From Methylotenera sp. (GTDB taxonomy: Bacteria; Pseudomonadota; Gammaproteobacteria; Burkholderiales; Methylophilaceae), in assembly GCF_030653755.1 (NCBI RefSeq), contig NZ_JAURYU010000028.1, positions 1-61,918 on the forward strand: a stretch of DNA of 61,918 nucleotides. The letters are read 5' to 3'. Of this stretch, positions 17,461-25,432 are shown piece by piece. The position numbers and the translations under genes are program-made. The notes beneath the pieces were generated by a model. That model worked only from the letters and a program-made list of their open reading frames with translations, was not told the DNA's origin and searched no databases. The number at the start of each line of letters is the position of its first letter. Positions within the stretch are counted from its first letter, which is position 1.

Positions 17461-19365
17461 TTAATCAACACGGAAAGTGAACAATGTGCCGCCTTGAGGA
17501 ATCTTATCAAGACCAGTTGCTTTAGCCATTGCTGTTGCACCAATTGCACCGTACTTGTCATCCATATCTAGGCCTGCTGTTACTGGTAAACCAATCCAGC
17601 CACCGATACCTGTCCATACAGACACATATTGTTTGCCTTTTACTTTGTAAGTGATTGGGTTGCCGATAATGCCTGATGCCAATTTACGTTGCCATAACAC
17701 TTTGCCTGTTTTACGATCAACAGCACGGAAATCACCGCCTAATGATCCGTAGAATGCTAAGCCACCATCAGTCACCAACACACCACTCCAGTTTGGATAT
17801 GGATCTGATACTTCCCAGATTGTTTTACCAGTCACTACGTCGAATTTTTTCAACTTACCAGTCACACCTGGTTTTTCAGGATACATATACACGTTTGCAA
17901 ATACATAAACAGTACCTTGTTGTGTATGTGTACGTTCTTGTGGCTCATCTTCCATACACCAGTTATTTGTTGGGACATAGAACAAGTTTGGTTCTTTTGG
18001 ATCAACTGCTGCTGGTTGTTGATCTTTACCACCCATTGCAGATGGACAAGCTTGTGTATTTACATCACGATCAAATGGTGAATGCTCTTTAACTTTAACA
18101 GGACGACCTGATTTCAAGTCAACTTTTTCAGCCCAGTTTACAGTCACAAACTTATGAGCACGTAACAATGTACCGTCTTTACGATCTAACACATACGCAA
18201 AACCATTACGGTCGAAGTTCACTAAAGCATCATGTTTTTTACCGTCAACAACCAAGTTGTCTACCAAGATGTTTTCGTTTACACCGTCATAATCCCATTG
18301 GTCAAATGGTGTTTTTTGGTATGCCCAAACCATTTCACCAGTATCTACCTTACGCGCCATAATAGTCATAGACCATTTATTGTCGTATTTACCTACATTG
18401 GTTTTTGGATCAGGTGTGTTACATTTTTCATGCGTTAAGTTTGCACCTGTTTCACCGCAGCGGTAAGCTGGAGACCAGTGACCTGGATTACCTGTACCTG
18501 CGTACATAATGCGTAATTTTGGATCATAGCTAAACCATGCCCAAGGTGCACCGCCACCAATTTTCCACTCATCGCCTGGGTAAGTTAAACCAGTGTTTTG
18601 GCCATATAAACCATAATGTGGATTCGCTTTATTGGTTTCTGGTGTCATACATAGGTCTTTATCTGAACCTGTGCTGTGACATTTCCACACTTCTTTACCT
18701 GTTTTTAGATCATAGGCAACAGTACGACCACGTGCAGCAAAATCATCACCACCAAAACCAGCAATCACTAAACCTTCAGCCACCATTGCAGGGCCTGAGT
18801 GTGTTTCACCTTTTTCTGGGAACGCATGCTTAGTTACCCAAATTTCTTTACCTGTGGCAGCATCCAGTGCAATCAAGAAGCCATCCAAGGTATGGAACAC
18901 CACTTTACCATCAGCGTAGTTCAAACCACGGTTGATCGTATCGCAACATGCACGTGGCACTGCTGATTCATCACGGTCAGTTTTTTTGGTGTAGTTCCAA
19001 ATTTGTTTTGGATGATCAGGATCAGATAAATCTAGCGCTTGCACAATATTTGGCCAACCTGAAACCATATACATCATGGTTTTACCATTATGCTCAACGA
19101 CCACTGGCTGACCTTCATGACCACGTAATGTGCCTGAAGATTGTGACCAGATCATTTGTAGGTCTTTTACGTTTTTAGTATTGATATCTTTTAACTGGCT
19201 ATGACGATGCAAAGCTAAGTTTTGGCCTGGTGCCGCCCACATATTGTGATCTTTACTGCGCTTGATGATTTCTTCATTTGCAGACGCCTGACCTACCATC
19301 CCTATAAATGCCAAAGCACCTAAAGCTAGTAAACCTGAGCGTAATGTAAAGTTTGGTTGTTTCAT
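17461..19365 (-). CDS. xoxF: Lanthanide-dependent methanol dehydrogenase XoxF
   Basis: A 634-residue periplasmic PQQ dehydrogenase oxidising methanol with a lanthanide cofactor. A signal peptide (to about residue 29) precedes an eight-bladed propeller. The adjacent Cys140-Cys141 of quinoprotein alcohol dehydrogenases is present. The active-site segment DQWDYDGVNEN gives catalytic Asp358 and the extra Asp360, the marker for lanthanide binding; MxaF has Ala there. An insert with two Cys at about 303-315 is notable. There is no MxaI-type small subunit in this cluster. The leader contains GTTACAT repeats and a GGGA-N5-TCCT palindrome. It is the first gene of the cluster that includes xoxJ and xoxG; the XoxF4 clade is likely for this family but was not tested. 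Confidence 0.95.
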   Translation of the reverse strand: MKQPNFTLRSGLLALGALAFIGMVGQASANEEIIKRSKDHNMWAAPGQNLALHRHSQLKDINTKNVKDLQMIWSQSSGTLRGHEGQPVVVEHNGKTMMYMVSGWPNIVQALDLSDPDHPKQIWNYTKKTDRDESAVPRACCDTINRGLNYADGKVVFHTLDGFLIALDAATGKEIWVTKHAFPEKGETHSGPAMVAEGLVIAGFGGDDFAARGRTVAYDLKTGKEVWKCHSTGSDKDLCMTPETNKANPHYGLYGQNTGLTYPGDEWKIGGGAPWAWFSYDPKLRIMYAGTGNPGHWSPAYRCGETGANLTHEKCNTPDPKTNVGKYDNKWSMTIMARKVDTGEMVWAYQKTPFDQWDYDGVNENILVDNLVVDGKKHDALVNFDRNGFAYVLDRKDGTLLRAHKFVTVNWAEKVDLKSGRPVKVKEHSPFDRDVNTQACPSAMGGKDQQPAAVDPKEPNLFYVPTNNWCMEDEPQERTHTQQGTVYVFANVYMYPEKPGVTGKLKKFDVVTGKTIWEVSDPYPNWSGVLVTDGGLAFYGSLGGDFRAVDRKTGKVLWQRKLASGIIGNPITYKVKGKQYVSVWTGIGGWIGLPVTAGLDMDDKYGAIGATAMAKATGLDKIPQGGTLFTFRVD

Positions 19366-19412
19366 ACATCCCCCATTGATTCGGTTATTAGGAACTACTG
19401 CATATCCAACGT

Positions 19413-19511
19413 GTTACATCTAGTTACATGTTGATTACGTGTTAGCACTATAGGCAAAGTTGCGTTGCAGTACATGAGAAGAGTTCCTGCGTATAGTCGG
19501 GATAAAATCCT
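19413..19511 (-). promoter_or_regulatory. xoxF upstream regulatory motifs
   Basis: Two direct repeats GTTACAT (19413-19419 and 19423-19429) lie about 50 bases before the xoxF ATG, and GGGATAAAATCCT (19499-19511) about 135 bases before it. Both motif types recur upstream of mxa genes. A precise -35/-10 pair was not assigned. Confidence 0.45.
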
Positions 19512-19532
19512 GCATGGACTGGGATATTAAAA

Positions 19533-19556
19533 TAAAAAAAGCCATCGTTAGATGGC
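19533..19556 (-). terminator. Intrinsic terminator after the Sel1 gene
   Basis: GCCATC and GATGGC (6-bp stem, 4-base loop) with a run of A on the plus strand, giving a T-tract for minus-strand transcripts. It separates the moxYX-Sel1 transcript from xoxF. Confidence 0.85.
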
Positions 19557-19584
19557 CTTAATATGGAGACTATAAAGATATTAA

Positions 19585-20427
19585 TTATTTTAATTTCAAT
19601 GGGTTAGCCTCTGATATTATGATGGGACTAGCTTTAACCCATTGAGAAGCAAGCAACTTACCTTGTGCAATTTGCTCTGGCGTCGCGACCTTCAGTAACG
19701 CATCACGCTCTTGAACTGCCGCGCCATGTCCATCGCGACCTGCGACATCAAACAAAGCATATGAAAGTGCATTATTCTTTATGACGCCACGGCCATCTCT
19801 ATACATTTGTGCAAGGGCATATTGCGCTTTCATGTGGCCCTGCTCTGCGGATTTTTGAGTCCATTTAGCCGCTTCTTTTTCACTTTTAGGTACACCCCGT
19901 CCTTCAGCGCATATCTGTCCATAAACCAACTGGGCTTTAAAGTGATTTTGTTCAGCCGCCTTGCGATACCACTTTGCTGCTACCTTATCATCCTTCTTTA
20001 CGCCCCGACCTATGGTATAGATTCTACCCAAGGCAAATTGGGAAAGTACATGTCCTTTTTCAGCCGCTTTGTTAAACCATGAGGCAGACTTCTCATCACT
20101 TCTTGCAACGCCCTGTCCCTGTGCGTACATCACACCCAAGTTATACTGAGAATCTAAGTCACCTTGCAACGCAGCTTTTTCATACCAAAGCGCTGCATCT
20201 ACGTAACTTTGCTTCACTCCCTGACCTTCGTCATACATCATGCCTACAATGTGTTGCGACTTAACATCACCATTTTTAGCTAATGGTAAAAACTCTTGCA
20301 TCGCTTTAGTGTAATCATGGCTTAGCATCGCAGCCTTACCTTCATCAAACCCAGCAAAGGTAAGATGACTAGACAATAAAAACAGCAATGTCAGAGGTAA
20401 TTTCCGCAACGAAAAAGATTGATTCAT
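19585..20427 (-). CDS. Secreted Sel1-repeat protein
   Basis: A 280-residue exported protein with signal peptide (to about residue 25) and about five Sel1-like 36-residue alpha-helical repeats (MYDEGQGVKQSYVDAALWYE, GRIYTIGRGVKKDDKVAAKW, AQMYRDGRGVIKN). Sel1 repeats are protein-binding scaffolds, often in signalling or envelope maturation. It lies 100 bases downstream of the moxX-like gene on the same strand and ends in a terminator before xoxF, so it may be an accessory of the regulatory system. The exact role is unknown. Confidence 0.85.
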   Translation of the reverse strand: MNQSFSLRKLPLTLLFLLSSHLTFAGFDEGKAAMLSHDYTKAMQEFLPLAKNGDVKSQHIVGMMYDEGQGVKQSYVDAALWYEKAALQGDLDSQYNLGVMYAQGQGVARSDEKSASWFNKAAEKGHVLSQFALGRIYTIGRGVKKDDKVAAKWYRKAAEQNHFKAQLVYGQICAEGRGVPKSEKEAAKWTQKSAEQGHMKAQYALAQMYRDGRGVIKNNALSYALFDVAGRDGHGAAVQERDALLKVATPEQIAQGKLLASQWVKASPIIISEANPLKLK

Positions 20428-20527
20428 ATAACGTCCTTATACAAAATTAGGGTAACTGCCGAAAATTAATCGGTAAAACTTGTGATGGTGGTGGTAACTC
20501 AAGGGATCAATCTAAAAATATCTTAGC

Positions 20528-21172
20528 TTAACTCTCTATCACGCCATGACGCATTGCCAATCTGACCAACTCTACTGGACTAGATATTCCGAGCTTTTGC
20601 TTTAATAAGGTTTGATAGTTCGCCACTGTTTTTTGGCTAATTTTGAGCGTTAACGCGATATCTTCAACATTGCTACCTTCTGCTAGCATCCGAAAAACCT
20701 CAAATTCTCTAGCAGATAAGCGCTGTGTAGGATCTTCGCCACCAGACATTGTTTGTAATACGATATTTTGTGCAACTGACGGACTTAGGTAACCTCTACC
20801 AGCAGAAGCCTCTTTAACTGCACGGACCAAATCATCAGCTGCGCCAGACTTTGCAACATAACAACGCGCACCAGCAGATAATGCCTGTGATGCAAATGCA
20901 GCGTTCTCATGCATCGAAAAAATAACAATTCGTGCTGATGGGTAACGCGTCAGAATTCTTCTTAACGACTCTAGCCCACCCATCCCTGGCATCGACATGT
21001 CCATCACTAAAACATCCGGCAAATGCTCACCATACAACTGATATGCCTGCTCCCCACTATCTGCCTCTGCTACTACATGCATGCCTGTGTTTTGCTCTAG
21101 CAAACGCCTCAGACCTGACCGTACAACGGCATGGTCATCCACCAACACAATACGAATACCAATACTCATCAC
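20528..21172 (-). CDS. NarL/LuxR-family response regulator (MoxX-like)
   Basis: A 214-residue response regulator with an intact receiver: acidic pair D12-D13, phosphoacceptor Asp58 in VLVMDMSMPGM, and Lys in ARCYVAKSGA. A LuxR-type DNA-binding domain lies at about 148-205 (LSAREFEVFRMLAEGSNVED). Its start overlaps the stop of the sensor-kinase gene by 4 bases, so the pair is co-translated. MoxYX regulators control methanol oxidation genes in Paracoccus; by analogy this one probably controls xox or mxa genes. The GGGA-N5-TCCY sites nearby are a candidate target (inference). Confidence 0.88.
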   Translation of the reverse strand: MMSIGIRIVLVDDHAVVRSGLRRLLEQNTGMHVVAEADSGEQAYQLYGEHLPDVLVMDMSMPGMGGLESLRRILTRYPSARIVIFSMHENAAFASQALSAGARCYVAKSGAADDLVRAVKEASAGRGYLSPSVAQNIVLQTMSGGEDPTQRLSAREFEVFRMLAEGSNVEDIALTLKISQKTVANYQTLLKQKLGISSPVELVRLAMRHGVIES

Positions 21173-22521
21173 ATTACTTTCTTTTTAAATGGCAACTTCG
21201 CTTGAATTTGCACACCAAAACCAACTCGGCTGTTGAGTTCAAAATGACCGCCCAGCCCCTGCACGCGCTCTCGCATACCAGCAACACCAAAGCCCGATGA
21301 AACCAATTTTGGATTAAACCCTTTGCCATTATCTTCCACACTTAATATGAGTTCGTCAGATTCTCGGTGAAGACTCACGACGACTTTAGTAGCATCTGAA
21401 TGTCGCGCAATATTCGTTAAACACTCTTGAACAATTCGATATATTGCAATCGTCACAGTCTCATCAGCACCGACAAAATCACCTGAGAGCGATACATCTA
21501 CTGCAATACTGCGGTTTCTTTGCACCCAAGTATCAATTAAATCTTGTAAGGCTGCTTTAAGTCCAAGCTCGTCTAAGCTGCCAGGTCTTAGGCGTTGCAA
21601 CATGCCGTGGACGATATTCATCATTTGCCTTGCCACCACATCAATCGCTTTGGCACTTTCACGCGCATCGTCAATCGTTTTAGCATGTAAAATTGTGGAA
21701 GCATCAATATGAATAGCGGTTAAATGCTGCCCAACTTCATCGTGCAAATCTCGAGCTAGGCTTTTTCGCTCATCCTCTTGCAAGCTAATCATTTGTTGCG
21801 TTAGTTGATGGTTACTTTTAATACTGTTTTGCAGCGTTTCGGCCATTGCATTAAATTTACCGCTTATGTCGGTCAGTTCAGGCAAGGTAAAGCTTGGCAA
21901 ACGTGAATCTAAGTTGCCTTGCTCTAGCTCCGACAATGCAACCAACACACGATTAACTGGGCGAAGCGCTCGCCCAACTGCCCAATAAATCATTGCGTTT
22001 ACCACGACGAAAAAGATGGACACCAATACCAATATCCCTAGTATGTCACTCCAGATTTCTGCAATCTCATAAGATGGGTCAGGCGTAACAACTAACTCAC
22101 CTAATATTCTTCCATTAGCAAATATTTGTCTTTTAATGGGAGGCATCGTCTCAGAAACGGCATCCATTGCGTTTAAAAACCATGGGGGGGCAGGCCACTC
22201 ATCTACTTTAGCTACAGGGCGATTACTATCTCTAAGGTTCCCTCTGGCATCAAAAAAGTCAATGCGCAAATGACGCACATTCTCAAGACTTTGCAATCTA
22301 AATATTGATGCCCTGTTAGGATTAACGCCGTTTAACCACACATAATCTGAGGTGTAGTGCAGAATCTCAGCATCTAATAGGTGCAGTGCTAACAATGCTG
22401 TTGACTCCACCTCCGCACGTACATCGTCACGTGCGTTGCGAATCATCAACAATGCACCAATCAACATGACTAACAATAGCAATGCTGTAATGATTAGATT
22501 AAGTCTGAGTTTAAGATTCAT
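21169..22521 (-). CDS. Sensor histidine kinase with LapD/MoxY periplasmic domain
   Basis: A 450-residue membrane kinase: helix at about 8-27, periplasmic domain (30-157) of the LapD/MoxY type, second helix (158-182), HAMP linker, HisKA_3 dimerisation domain with His260 in SLARDLHDEVGQH, and a HATPase domain with DNGKGFNPK and GFGVAGMRERV. This architecture fits MoxY, the methanol-oxidation sensor of Paracoccus. The periplasmic ligand is unknown; a metal, methanol or formaldehyde are possibilities. It has no close SD at its ATG. A strong terminator and a tiny reading frame precede it. Confidence 0.87.
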   Translation of the reverse strand: MNLKLRLNLIITALLLLVMLIGALLMIRNARDDVRAEVESTALLALHLLDAEILHYTSDYVWLNGVNPNRASIFRLQSLENVRHLRIDFFDARGNLRDSNRPVAKVDEWPAPPWFLNAMDAVSETMPPIKRQIFANGRILGELVVTPDPSYEIAEIWSDILGILVLVSIFFVVVNAMIYWAVGRALRPVNRVLVALSELEQGNLDSRLPSFTLPELTDISGKFNAMAETLQNSIKSNHQLTQQMISLQEDERKSLARDLHDEVGQHLTAIHIDASTILHAKTIDDARESAKAIDVVARQMMNIVHGMLQRLRPGSLDELGLKAALQDLIDTWVQRNRSIAVDVSLSGDFVGADETVTIAIYRIVQECLTNIARHSDATKVVVSLHRESDELILSVEDNGKGFNPKLVSSGFGVAGMRERVQGLGGHFELNSRVGFGVQIQAKLPFKKKVM

Positions 22522-22577
22522 ATGAGTTGAAGATTAAGTTACCGATGCATTTTAATGAGATTTTCAAAAACAGATAC

Positions 22578-22590
22578 AGGAGAAACTCCC
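22578..22590. promoter_or_regulatory. AGGA-N5-TCCC palindrome before moxY-like gene
   Basis: AGGAGAAACTCCC is a near match to the GGGA-N5-TCCY motif, 57 bases upstream of the kinase start and just beyond the terminator at 22598-22630. Possible autoregulatory site. Confidence 0.35.
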
Positions 22591-22597
22591 GAACTAT

Positions 22598-22630
22598 AAA
22601 AAAAAGCCACGTAGTTTTGGCTACATGGCT
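22598..22630 (-). terminator. Terminator/attenuator in the leader of the moxY-like gene
   Basis: On the minus strand AGCCATGTAG and CTACGTGGCT pair over 10 bp (one T-G), followed by about eight T. It faces the kinase gene that starts at 22521, and no annotated minus-strand gene lies upstream before the divergent TonB gene. It is either an attenuator or the end of a short RNA. Confidence 0.7.
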
Positions 22631-22644
22631 TAAAAGGTACTTAT

Positions 22645-22689
22645 CTAGCTAATTTGGAGATTAACTGGTGCCCAGTTTAACAATAACAA
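22645..22689 (-). CDS. Possible leader peptide (14 codons)
   Basis: On the minus strand AGGAG (22698-22702) is followed 8 bases later by TTG and 14 codons (MLLLNWAPVNLQIS), then TAG, and 14 bases later the terminator at 22598-22630. Ribosome site, short frame and terminator resemble an attenuation leader or a small RNA gene. The TTG start and small size keep confidence low. Confidence 0.25.
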   Translation of the reverse strand: MLLLNWAPVNLQIS

Positions 22690-22726
22690 TATCAATGCTC
22701 CTAGGGAGTTATACCACTTTAAACTT

Positions 22727-22864
22727 GGGATTTTATCCCTTTGTAATCAACTCATTCATCACCTATTAAAATCATCGACAAACGAAGAGTATCAAGCTAT
22801 ACAGCCGTAGCTTTAAAATGAAAAAAATACTACGGATCTGAAATTGACCACTCCTAGTATAGGA
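22727..22864. promoter_or_regulatory. Palindromes in the moxY/TonB intergenic region
   Basis: GGGATTTTATCCC (22727-22739) is a perfect copy of the shared near-palindrome. TCCTAGTATAGGA (22852-22864) is a perfect palindrome with the arms in the opposite arrangement. The 538-base gap 22522-23060 holds these plus the attenuator and the TonB promoter, and no other protein gene was seen. Confidence 0.4.
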
Positions 22865-22950
22865 CTAATCTAAAATTCAATTAGCACACTTATCATTTTA
22901 TTATTTTTATGTATTTATCTCCTTATTATCAATCTTACTAAAAACACATT

Positions 22951-22979
22951 TTGTAAACATAGGGATTTTTTCCTATATG
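22951..22979 (+). promoter_or_regulatory. TonB receptor promoter with operator in the spacer
   Basis: TTGTAA (22951-22956) and TATATG (22974-22979) are 17 bases apart, a good sigma-70 layout. GGGATTTTTTCCT (22962-22974) fills the spacer. A protein bound there would cover the promoter, so repression or MerR-like control is plausible. Confidence 0.5.
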
Positions 22980-23060
22980 TCAGCGTGAATATGTTCATCT
23001 ATTTGCATGTATTTTTAGCTGGATAATTCAACCTCTCATGTAAATCCGAGGTTTATTATT

Positions 23061-25271
23061 ATGATGTTTAAAAAGAAAGTATTAGCTACCCTAATTCCGC
23101 TTGTATTTATACAACCAGTGTACGCGGACGAAACTAAAGAAGCGATTAAGTTAGACAAAGTGGAAGTAACAGGTATTTTGCCTGAGAAATTAGAGTCAGT
23201 GCCTGGCTCTTTCGATATTGTCAGTGAAAAAGAACTTGAAGCAAGCCGCCCCTTCTCAATTAAAGAAGCACTAAGTAACGTACCAGGTGTGAATGTCGTA
23301 CAAAATGAAGACCCATTAGGTTTAGCACAAAATATTGGTATCCGCGGTATGGATCCACGCCGTACCTCACGCACACTGTTACTTGAAGATGGTATGCCCT
23401 TATTCTTAGCTCCTTATGGCGACCCTTCCTCTCACTATATTCCTATGCTAGACCGTGTTAGCCGTATTGAAGTCGTTAAAGGCTCAGGTCAAGTACTTTA
23501 TGGCCCACAAACAGTAGGCGGCATGATTAACTTTGTGACTAAACCAGTTCCTAAAGACGGCTTGGCAGGTAGCGTATCCGCAGTGGGTGGTAATAACGAC
23601 TTTTATGGCTTACATGCCAACGTAGGTTACGGCAATGAACGCGGCGGCATCATGGTCGACGCGATTAAAAAAGAAGGCGATGGTATTCGTGATAATCACG
23701 ACTTTGATGTAGAGGAATACACATTAAAAGGCCAGTTAAATCTAACGGATCGTCAAACTCTAATTGCTAAACTTGGCTATTACAAAGAAGAGTCTCACGT
23801 GTCTGAAACAGGCTTGGGTGAAGTTGATTATGCAAGAGATAAATTCCAAGCGCCATCAGGCAAGAATGACTTCTTTGAACATGAGCGTAAATCTGCACAG
23901 TTACAACATATTTTCCAAATTGATGACAAAATGAAGTTATCAACTCAAGCGTACTATGCTCATTCATACCGTAGTTCATTCCGTCAGACCGATGCACCTG
24001 GTGGTTATGACGACGATGACGCTGGCGAATCAACGGGTGTTACCGTGATGGATAGATGTAGTGGTTTAGAATTGACCGAAGCTACGGCAGAGCAGTGTGG
24101 TGGTCGCCATCGCCCTAGAAGCTATAACTACTGGGGTATTGAGCCACGTTTAGATGTGAGCCATAATTTATTTGGTGTCGACAGTGATGCAGTGCTTGGT
24201 TTCCGTTACCATGAAGAAGACATTAGAAGAAGGCAGTTCCGTGGTGCTGACCCAAGATTCCAAAGTCTATCTTATGCGCAGGCTAATTCGTTATCACGTG
24301 AAGATATCGGTATCAAAGTTGAGGCTAAATCTTATTACGCACAAAACACGTTCCACGTGAATGACTGGGCCATTACACCAGGGGTGCGTATCGAAGATAT
24401 TAAAATCAAGACCGATGTACGACGTGCTGATGGTGAAGTGCAAAACAACCCTGAATCTAAACTAACTAACAACCAAACTGAGGTGTTGCCTGGTTTAGGG
24501 GTTGCTTGGAATGGGATTGCCAATACGACTTTCTTTGGTGGTGTGCATAAAGGCTTTGCGCCACCACGTCCTGACCGTGATTTACGTGCTGATGGCCCTG
24601 ACTCTGCTGTTGTAGATAAAACCAAACCTGAAACCAGCACTAACTGGGAAATCGGTGTGCGTTCAAACTACTTCAAAGGGGTAAGCTTCGCATCTACCTT
24701 GTTCCATACTCAATTTGACGACATTGTCGTGAATAACGGTTCTGGTGAGTTTGTGAACGGTGGTGAGTCACAGATGTCTGGCTTGGAATTGGGAGGTCGT
24801 ATCGACTTTGGTACAATTTACAACACAGCGCATAATATCTATGTATTAGGTTCGTACACCAATACCTTCACAGCGAAGTTCAAGAAAGATGGTCCAGATG
24901 CTGACAGTGGTATTGTCAGTGGTGATCGTTTACCTTATGCACCACGTCATTTAGCATCTGTTAGCGTAGGTTATCAACATCCAGTAGGGTTAGACGCGCG
25001 CATTGGCGCTACTTACATCAGTAAGCAAGAAGTTGATGCTTTTGCTAGAGTGTTAGATCCAGTCGATGCTGCATTATCTGGTTTAGCTGGTGATGTGCCA
25101 TCTTATACATTGTTTAACGCTTCTGTGAACTTCAAACCAGTGGGGTCTAAAGCGACTTACTTTGTGAGCGGGTATAACTTAACTGACCGTGAATACTTAG
25201 CAAGCCGTGTAGATGGTATGTCTGTTGGCCGTGGTCGTCAGGTGTTTGGTGGGATTCGTTACGACTTCTGA
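23061..25271 (+). CDS. FecA-like TonB-dependent outer-membrane receptor
   Basis: A 736-residue outer-membrane transporter: signal peptide (to about 23), plug domain (about 45-160, including GLAQNIGIRGMDPRRTS and IEVVKGSGQVLYGPQTVGGM), and a 22-strand barrel ending in a C-terminal Phe after GRQVFGGIRYD. The overall type is FecA/siderophore receptor. One predicted loop holds an acidic stretch G-G-Y-D-D-D-D-A-G-E, which could bind a hard metal ion. The position between moxYX and the extra mxaRSACKL set suggests uptake of a metal complex, perhaps a lanthanophore; the substrate is not shown by sequence. It faces the extra mxa set and shares a terminator with it. Confidence 0.9.
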   Translation: MMFKKKVLATLIPLVFIQPVYADETKEAIKLDKVEVTGILPEKLESVPGSFDIVSEKELEASRPFSIKEALSNVPGVNVVQNEDPLGLAQNIGIRGMDPRRTSRTLLLEDGMPLFLAPYGDPSSHYIPMLDRVSRIEVVKGSGQVLYGPQTVGGMINFVTKPVPKDGLAGSVSAVGGNNDFYGLHANVGYGNERGGIMVDAIKKEGDGIRDNHDFDVEEYTLKGQLNLTDRQTLIAKLGYYKEESHVSETGLGEVDYARDKFQAPSGKNDFFEHERKSAQLQHIFQIDDKMKLSTQAYYAHSYRSSFRQTDAPGGYDDDDAGESTGVTVMDRCSGLELTEATAEQCGGRHRPRSYNYWGIEPRLDVSHNLFGVDSDAVLGFRYHEEDIRRRQFRGADPRFQSLSYAQANSLSREDIGIKVEAKSYYAQNTFHVNDWAITPGVRIEDIKIKTDVRRADGEVQNNPESKLTNNQTEVLPGLGVAWNGIANTTFFGGVHKGFAPPRPDRDLRADGPDSAVVDKTKPETSTNWEIGVRSNYFKGVSFASTLFHTQFDDIVVNNGSGEFVNGGESQMSGLELGGRIDFGTIYNTAHNIYVLGSYTNTFTAKFKKDGPDADSGIVSGDRLPYAPRHLASVSVGYQHPVGLDARIGATYISKQEVDAFARVLDPVDAALSGLAGDVPSYTLFNASVNFKPVGSKATYFVSGYNLTDREYLASRVDGMSVGRGRQVFGGIRYDF

Positions 25272-25318
25272 TAATAAAAACAAGGTCGTTAATTAACGAT
25301 TAGAAGTTTATGTTCTAA

Positions 25319-25354
25319 TGAGCGTCTAAATTTTTCTAAAGATTTAGACGCTCA
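25319..25354. terminator. Bidirectional terminator between TonB and mxaL-like genes
   Basis: A perfect 13-bp stem TGAGCGTCTAAAT/ATTTAGACGCTCA with a 10-base loop lies between the convergent genes. T-rich or A-rich sequence follows on both sides. Confidence 0.7.
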
Positions 25355-25432
25355 ATTTCCATGGTAATAATTTTACCAATTCAAATTTTTAATTTCTAAA
25401 ATAATAACTTTGAGAATAGTGGCTAATTTAAA

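Noticed and set aside
17461-19365. Long frames on the plus strand inside xoxF
   Set aside because: They are reverse-complement frames rich in His, Tyr and Gln caused by the coding bias of xoxF; no start signals.
22522-23060. pqqA-like peptide gene near the xox cluster
   Set aside because: No frame with the conserved Glu and Tyr of PqqA was found here or in the other gaps inspected.
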